Assembly (NCBI RefSeq): GCF_020360975.1
Contig: NW_025408670.1
Span: 3,348,001-3,412,000 of the forward strand
Direction: 5' to 3'
Source: Hirsutella rhossiliensis
Taxonomy: Eukaryota > Ascomycota > Sordariomycetes > Hypocreales > Ophiocordycipitaceae
DNA length: 64,000 nt
Positions within the stretch are counted from its first letter, which is position 1. Each line of letters opens with the position of its first letter. Shown piece by piece: positions 58,297-64,000 of this stretch. The notes below the pieces were generated by a model. It worked only from the letters and a program-made list of their open reading frames with translations. It ran no database searches and was not told the DNA's origin. A program made the translations under genes and the position numbers.

Positions 58297-59751
58297 CTAT
58301 TTATTTGCCTGAGCTATGGTATTATTGAAGAAGACCACCTGGATCGTTATATCATCTCTCCGGTTCCGGGAGTAGGGAGGGGTGAGAGCAAGCCTTCCAG
58401 CTATCAACTCGGAATGGTTCCCCCCAAGGGAGTTCCGCATCAAATGGACGGCAGCATTATCGTCTTGGATAGTTGTCCTTTCATCGACGAAGTCCGGGCT
58501 CACTCCTTTCCGGAAATCACCAAAGTCGAACGGTGCGTATGATGTTGGCTCCGATTTGCTGGATTCCATGTCCTCCCTTGGGGATCCGGAATCCAGCCAT
58601 GCTGCCACGAGGTCAACAGCTTGCTGGTTCGACAAGCGATTCCACAAACCATCCGTCGCCAGGATCAGAAAGGAAGGCCCGCCCGACTTAATCGTGGTTG
58701 TCGTCACAACCGGCTCGGCAGTTATATACGGTGGTGTCTGGATGTTATATTTTGGTGGTAGGGCGCCGGGGCCGCAGAATCTCCTGCTAAAGCCCTTTGT
58801 TGCTTCCGATGGCCACTTCCATCTCCCGTCACCGAAGGCCCGTGAAACTGCAAGCCCTAGAACCCGGCCGTCTTGAGCTAGGCCTTCTTCGCTCGGGTGC
58901 TCCGTGTTCAACCTTGCAACTTCCGCCACATTGCTGCCAGTCTGATCGGTAGATAGCGGAATCGCTTCCCACTTGCCGTCTGGGCTCTGTCGTCCAAGAA
59001 CCGCTCGTGAGTCGCCGGTACAAGCCACATGCAGTCTGCTGGTCATGGGGTCGTACAGTGACAACAGCGCACATGAGCCAGCAAAGGCAGGGGCAAATCT
59101 CCGCACCTTTTCTTGCAGAGGCTGATCGCTCTCAGCGGCATCTTCAGCTGTCTTGATGATCGAATTGTCAAGATCAACAAACGCTTTCATGATGGCACCA
59201 TGGAGTGTTCGTTCGGGCGTAATTTCTCCGCCTGAAGGTGGCTTGATCTGACTTAGGCCGTGTCGCACCGAGGGTATCAGTTTCTTCTCCAGAAAGTCGG
59301 CTGTCTGCCAGCCTGCATGCCCGTCGAAAAGAGCCAGTGCAACCCATGGACTGCCGTTGTGCCAGGGTGAGACAAGGCCGTGGGTGAAGCGGTCTTCACA
59401 CGGGCTGTTAGAAGCTAGCCGAGCACCGTCATATCTCTCGATACCGGCGGTGTGTCTGACATTAAAAGAATACGCCTCTTGCGAAAGTATCCGGGTCACT
59501 TCGGCTTTCGAGGGATCGGACTCGACGACGAGGTGTTGGCCTGGTCGGCTCTCCAGCAGTGGCGGAAGATCGGGTGTACCTATCGACCACCAAGCGGCAA
59601 TCACAGCAATCGCACTAGCAGTCGCAGCGTATCCCGCAGCACCAATGCTAGCTGGAATGGACTGAGCTCCCTTCGTAAAGCGGCGGTGCGGCGCTTGCGC
59701 TTGGAAAGCGCGACCGAGAGGGATCCGTAGCCGTGGTGTGCGAAGCATCAC
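58297..59751 (-). CDS. mitochondrial PP2C-type protein phosphatase (Ptc5/PDP-like)
   Basis: Single exon, 484 residues. The N-terminus (MMLRTPRLRIPLGRAFQAQ) is Arg-rich without acids, as in a mitochondrial presequence, followed by one hydrophobic segment (about residues 37-55). PP2C metal-binding motifs follow in order: CEDRF, LALFDGHAGWQTADFL, ACTGDSRAVLG, DGRVLGLAVSRAFGD, ILATDGLWN and RDDITIQVVFF. The layout and length fit the fungal Ptc5/pyruvate-dehydrogenase-phosphatase group, which removes the inactivating phosphate from the E1 subunit in mitochondria. The assignment to that substrate is by family only. Confidence 0.92.
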   Translation of the reverse strand: MMLRTPRLRIPLGRAFQAQAPHRRFTKGAQSIPASIGAAGYAATASAIAVIAAWWSIGTPDLPPLLESRPGQHLVVESDPSKAEVTRILSQEAYSFNVRHTAGIERYDGARLASNSPCEDRFTHGLVSPWHNGSPWVALALFDGHAGWQTADFLEKKLIPSVRHGLSQIKPPSGGEITPERTLHGAIMKAFVDLDNSIIKTAEDAAESDQPLQEKVRRFAPAFAGSCALLSLYDPMTSRLHVACTGDSRAVLGRQSPDGKWEAIPLSTDQTGSNVAEVARLNTEHPSEEGLAQDGRVLGLAVSRAFGDGRWKWPSEATKGFSRRFCGPGALPPKYNIQTPPYITAEPVVTTTTIKSGGPSFLILATDGLWNRLSNQQAVDLVAAWLDSGSPREDMESSKSEPTSYAPFDFGDFRKGVSPDFVDERTTIQDDNAAVHLMRNSLGGNHSELIAGRLALTPPYSRNRRDDITIQVVFFNNTIAQANK

Positions 59752-60340
59752 GAGGGTGTATGTAGTTTAAGCTTGAAAAGCTTACGAGCGCTTTCAGTCA
59801 ATATGGTGTAAGTTAGGTACGGCTTTTAAAAATTGATGAAATTAGCAAGGCGATATATTATCAGACTGAACAAACAGGAGGGGGGGGCGTGCGGCGCTTA
59901 CGTCCTCCAGAAGCTCGGTCCTCTAGAGGACTCGAGAGGGACTTGTATTGCGTTTCTCTGATTGTGTTTGAGAAAGGGGGGGGGTTGTACGGCGCTTACA
60001 ATCCTCCAGAGGATCGGTCCTCTAGAAGAGCGAAGGGAGACAAGTAATTAACCATGTAACGTATCGCTTCCCCGGATTGTCAGAAAGCCCTACTCAGCCC
60101 GGCCGGAAGTCGCTGTGGCGCAAAGTCGTGCCCTACCGGAAGGGGACAACAACGTGTTCTAGACTACAAGATATATATATGCCTGATGAACATCTCTCTC
60201 AAGCTGTAGTTAAATAGGCATGGATAGTGACACCGCCGTGCTTGTAAACTGGGACTACCGCGAATGGGCAGTACCCTCAACGAGCCAGAACTGGCCGTGA
60301 AGTAGCTGCAATGAATTACTAGTGCATGGTAACTTCACGA
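59752..60340. promoter_or_regulatory. PP2C upstream region with a ~60-bp direct repeat
   Basis: No gene. It contains the promoter of PP2C and two related units starting with poly-G (about 59,880-59,941 and 59,975-60,036). Confidence 0.5.
59880..60036. repeat. two-copy ~60-bp repeat with poly-G head
   Basis: Each unit starts with a run of seven to nine G. GCGGCGCTTACGTCCTCCAG (or TACGGCGCTTACAATCCTCC) follows, and then CGGTCCTCTAGA. Unit 1 contains the perfect 14-bp palindrome GTCCTCTAGAGGAC (59,918-59,931), which unit 2 has lost. Confidence 0.75.
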
Positions 60341-60755
60341 GGATCTGATGATATACAGGTTGGCCATCATTGAGAAAGGGCAGAGTCAAATCGAACGACG
60401 GAAGCAATCACATCTTCACATAGCGCAGTTCCATATCCCAAAATCTCCAGGAACGAGGTTAGTTGCAAATAACTACCTGGCCTGTATGGCCATGGAGCTA
60501 AAAACGTACGGAGCGCAGCGCAAGGTCAGTCAAAGCTCCCATGCTGCATGATTCCAACAACGGTGAACTTGGTTATGTGCGCAACAGTCATCAGCCCTTG
60601 GACTCGCAAGAGACGCAGGAAGTTCCAGGTCACGACTTTAACTATATTACATCCGGGGTCATACGTCTGCCACCATTTCCCGGATATGTACTGATCGGCT
60701 CTTCAGGTTCTCCCCTTGGTGGCTTCGACCCAGTCCCGATCAGCCTGCTTCCCCT
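60341..60755. other. intergenic stretch
   Basis: Small open frames without features. Nothing supported. Confidence 0.35.
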
Positions 60756-61194
60756 GTGAAAGACCTGCCCCCCAGTCAGCGCGACTCCGACAAAGACGAC
60801 GCGGATACGCCTCCGCCAAGCGGCCTCATTGGCGGAAGCGACAAAAGCCTACGCGACTGCATCAAAGTGACCAACGAGTGGCACAAGCAGCTGGAGCCAG
60901 CCGACTACGCCGTGACAGCTCTCTAGAAGCCGCTGCCTTCGGAGCCTGCAACAAGAGCGTCGAGAAGAGGAACCTGACACAAGGCAGGTAATGGGCGAGT
61001 GGTGGGACACGTACGAGCGCATCCTGCTCTCGTGGCTGCAGGGCCTGGGCGAGGTGACGTGCCAGAAAACGGCCAACGTGTCTCGTATGGGAGGCGGAAG
61101 CATTACGGGCCATGCCGAGGCGATTGCGTCACATAAGTATACCAAGATTGGCTGCGCAAAGTATGACAAGTACGTGACGCGCAATTTGCACTGA
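60756..61194 (+). pseudogene. degraded or intron-split small ORF, unrecognised
   Basis: A first frame (about 60,756-60,926) reads LPPSQRDSDKDDADTPPPSG and DCIKVTNEWHKQLEPADYAV, then stops. A second (to about 60,991) has AAAFGACNKSVEKRNLTQG. A third (60991-61194) gives WWDTYERILLSWLQGLGEV, CQKTANVS and IGCAKYDKYVTRNLH. Together they look like one Cys-containing protein split by frame changes or by an unrecognised intron (GTAATG at about 60,989). No signal peptide or family is recognised. Confidence 0.4.
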
Positions 61195-61509
61195 TGCACG
61201 CCATGGACGCGATGACTTTTCAAGGCATACACCATATACCCGTATATAAGCATGATGGTGTCGGTGTACATAACATTGGCCTTGTCTAATTATAATAGGG
61301 GTCAAACAAATCGATACACGAATCTGCTGGCGAGCTTATAGCTGAGGCTAGAGCCCTGTGTCCCTGTACGAAAAGCCATTTCAGTGCTGCAAAATGGGAG
61401 CCTACAGTCTACGGAGTTGTGACGACGGTGGATTTTGAATAAACGAGAGGCTCTTAAAATAGTGTTGCATCCGCCGTATGCACGCAGGCATGTTGGCATT
61501 CACGTTCCA
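61195..61509. other. 3' intergenic region
   Basis: Lies between the degraded ORF and the MFS stop codon. No gene or repeat recognised. Confidence 0.4.
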
Positions 61510-63191
61510 TTAAAACGTATACGTAAAGTCCTTGAGACCTTCTAGAATCACCAGCCCCTGTTTCGCCCTCTTGTTCTGGTACCAGAACCACACCGACATG
61601 CCAGCCACACAGACCAGGATGCAAATGTTGCAGGCGATGGACGCGTAGATGCCGGGGAGATACTTGGGCGCATCCTGGCTGCGAAAGACGAGGGCCCCCG
61701 CGATGCCTCCGATGCCGCCCATGCCAATGAGCGAGGCGCTGCAAAACGCGCGCTTCCAGTGTCCGCGGATGTTGTTGGCTTGGTAGGTCAAGACGGGCGG
61801 CGTGTTGCCGCTGGCGCCCCCGACGATGAGGAAGACGCCAAAGTAGCGGACCGGATACGCCGGGTGGAAGCCCATGAGGGCAAGGCCAATGAGGGCCAGA
61901 ACGGCGTTGAAGGCGATTATGGGACCGCGGAGACGGTACTTGTCGCCAAGCCAGGCTTGCCCGTACATGAGAAGGCCTGTAAAGATCCACGGGGGGACAA
62001 TGAGGCATTGCGATGCGGCGACGCTAAAGCCTAAGGGAGGAATTAGACGAGAAGAGCGGTACAGATATTGGGGAGGATAGAACTTACCCATGCCGAGCAG
62101 AATCATAGGGAGGAAATAGTTGATCGAGTAGCCCACTGTCGTGACGCAAAAGAAGATGAACGCATAGACCCAGATTTTGAAGTCGGCGGCGGGCTTGAGA
62201 AACTCGACCAGGGAAAAAGGCTCAGTGATGGCGTCTCCCCGATCGCGGTTGACACGGCGTATGATGAAGTCGCACTCTTGCTTGCTGAGAAAGTTCCACG
62301 ATCGATGGGCTTCTTCGGGGAACTCGACGAGGAAGAAGCAGGAGGCGATGGCACCAAGGCAAGATATGACGCCTTCAATGATGAAGATCCATCGCCAGCC
62401 TCGCAGGCCGGCCAGGCCGTTCATCTGCGAGAGGCCAAAAGCCAGGATGCCGCCGAGAGCACCGGCCACGCAGCCGACGCCGTAAAATACGGTGTAGCGC
62501 TTTTGCATGTCGAAGCGGGTGTACCATGTGCTCAGGAGATAGACGGCCCCCGGAAAGTAGCCGGCTTCAAAGACACTGCGCCATGTTAACATATCTTGTA
62601 GAAGTACTTGCTGTGTGTTCAGACTCACCCGACCAGGACTCGCAATCCTGCCAGGCTCTGCCACGAGTTAACAAAGCCGTTGCCAATCATGACCGCGCCC
62701 CAGGCCAGCGTGATGGAGCTGAGGAACCATCTCGGGCCAATCTTTCTGGTGAGCACTGTGCCGAGCGGCTGGAAGACGGTATAGGCCACGAAAAATGTTA
62801 CAATGATGGTCGAGTAGCGAGTGCCGACTTGGAGCTGGAGGTCTTTGTTGAGTCCGGCAATGGCCGCGGTCGACACGTTGACACGGTCGACGAGGGATAT
62901 GACGTAGAGACAGGCAAGTATGAGAACTAGCCGAAAGTCACTGCAGGACGATTAGCAATCGCAATGGTAGCCGGCGTCGAGAGCTCAAGGCAAAAGGCTC
63001 TTCGTTGAGCAGACATTTGCTTACACGCGACGAATGATTCTCTTCTGCTCCTCGTGGGAGTAAACCTCGTCCCGGTCGACGTCGTGCTGGACAGGCGGGG
63101 TTGCCGTGCCGGTTTCGTCGTCCGGATCATGACGCAGAGAAGATTTCTCAAACATTTCCTTTGAGTTGTTGTAGTTATCCGGCAGAGCCAT
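61510..63191 (-). CDS. MFS transporter, allantoate permease / anion:cation symporter (Dal5-like) family
   Basis: Four exons on the minus strand: 63191-63025, 62940-62629, 62575-62088, 62030-61510, 495 residues. Introns are 84, 53, 57 nt with donors GTAAGC, GTGAGT, GTAAGT. Splicing restores R-R-V-D-F-R-L-V-L and G-V-F-E-A-G-Y-F-P-G. The hydrophilic N-terminus (about 55 residues) precedes about 12 membrane segments. Family hallmarks include LVDRVNVSTAAIAG, VFEAGYFPGAVYLLSTWY, RGWRWIFIIEG and NNIRGHWKRAFCSA. Members import organic anions or vitamins (allantoate, nicotinate, biotin, pantothenate) with protons at the plasma membrane. The actual substrate is not predictable here. Confidence 0.93.
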
Positions 63192-64000
63192 GTTGATTCG
63201 TTTCCTCGAGAATCAGGAAGAGGCAATTGACACAAGACTCGACAAGAATCGAAGCTCAAGAGTAGACATGGCCATGTATGTATGGCGATGGCACGTATGG
63301 TAGTCGAACAGTCGACAGGTGGCTGACGAGCACGTTACTAAGTATACGGCACCGTACAAAGACATGCAGTCGAGGGATCAGGGCAAAGGTGCTTCGACGC
63401 ACCCCAAGCTCAGCCCTCAGCCCCACAAACTCCCGACTTCCAGAAAAGCCCATCCGTACGGGACCCTAACCCGCTCAAGGGCTGATACCAGATCCTGTGG
63501 TTGAGCGGTATTGGGAGACTACAGAAGACGGCTGCCATTGGTGAGATGCTGTCCTGTAAAACACCATTGCAGGGGAGGCCATACGACAGGCAGGCCCGTT
63601 GCTCCCCTCCCCTGAAGGAAAGTGGCCGAGCCATGTTGGTGCCAAGACATGGAGCGGCACGCGGGAGCGGCTCGATTTTAGCGTTGCACGGCATGATGCG
63701 ACCCCTGCCTAGCCATTCGGATGCGTGGCCATCCCATATAATAGAAACTCGAGAACGGAGTCACCTCCGAGCCCATGCGGAGGGCTTGGGCCGATATGCC
63801 AATCACACTGGGCCAAAGCCACACCACCCTTCCCCTTCGGCGGATCGTCTTTTGTCCGCTTACTCCCCCCCAATGACCTTCATTACTCGTGTCCTCCATT
63901 GCAGACCCAGGGTTGCCACCATATATCCAACCTGTAACAGCGGATTACAGTGATCATGTACAAAGTCATCTAAGAAGCAGAATCCATCTCTTTTCAGCTG
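63192..64000. other. upstream region of the MFS gene and right window edge
   Basis: The proximal part is the MFS promoter and leader. The open frames at 63,256-63,953 overlap on both strands and have no domain features. No gene is supported. Confidence 0.4.

Noticed and set aside
61454..62930. Long alternative frames across the MFS gene
   Set aside because: Shadows of the spliced transporter. They are Arg/Pro-rich translations of the wrong frame.
63256..63953. Frames near the right window edge
   Set aside because: Overlap on both strands, no domain, no promoter or splice evidence.

Overview
The window comes from a filamentous ascomycete (Pezizomycotina; by gene content probably Sordariomycetes/Hypocreales, though the exact genus cannot be read from the sequence). 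Genes have short introns (50-134 nt) with GT..AG ends and CTRAC-like branch sites, and the repeats carry C-to-T changes typical of repeat-induced point mutation (RIP).

Left flank (1-11,400): the start of a pepsin-like aspartic protease runs off the left end. It is followed by a low-divergence but frameshifted Ty3/gypsy chromovirus (974-6432, minus strand) with a Tf1-type self-priming site. Then come a broken protein-kinase-like fragment, an unrecognised multi-frameshift gene (8845-10360) and, divergent from it, a small putative secreted protein with a strong core promoter (10978-11229).

Middle (about 11,400-49,240): a ~38 kb AT-rich block of nested, mostly RIP-saturated transposons in which CpA/TpG is nearly absent while CpG survives. 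It holds an inverted pair of Fot1/pogo-like DNA transposons around a non-mutated 405 bp island. Next is a gypsy element (16778-30705) with 466 bp LTRs, itself interrupted by a 370 bp miniature LTR element (17437-17806) and by a fresh 5.9 kb copia (22602-28502). To the right are a chromodomain gypsy (about 31-33 kb), a truncated second gypsy copy split by a complete RIPed copia (36375-42710), a 2.25 kb LTR element without visible pol (44149-46396), and a copia pol remnant (46.4-49.24 kb).

Right flank (49,240-64,000): ordinary gene-rich DNA. It carries an Lrp1/Rrp47/C1D exosome cofactor, a small basic Ser-rich protein, a cupin protein, isopentenyl-diphosphate delta-isomerase (sterol/isoprenoid pathway), an NmrA-like NAD(P)-binding protein, a mitochondrial PP2C phosphatase (Ptc5/PDP-like), a degraded ORF and a Dal5-like MFS transporter. 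These neighbours do not form an obvious pathway cluster.

The most notable observations are four. First, the miniature LTR retrotransposon has complete ends, its RIP falls almost only on one LTR, and it shares priming and end signals with the nearby full-length copia. Second, residual CpA in the RIPed block is mostly GpCpA. Third, the gypsy has a 12-nt self-priming site. Fourth, single-base homopolymer indels disrupt several left-flank and transposon ORFs whose LTRs are nearly identical.
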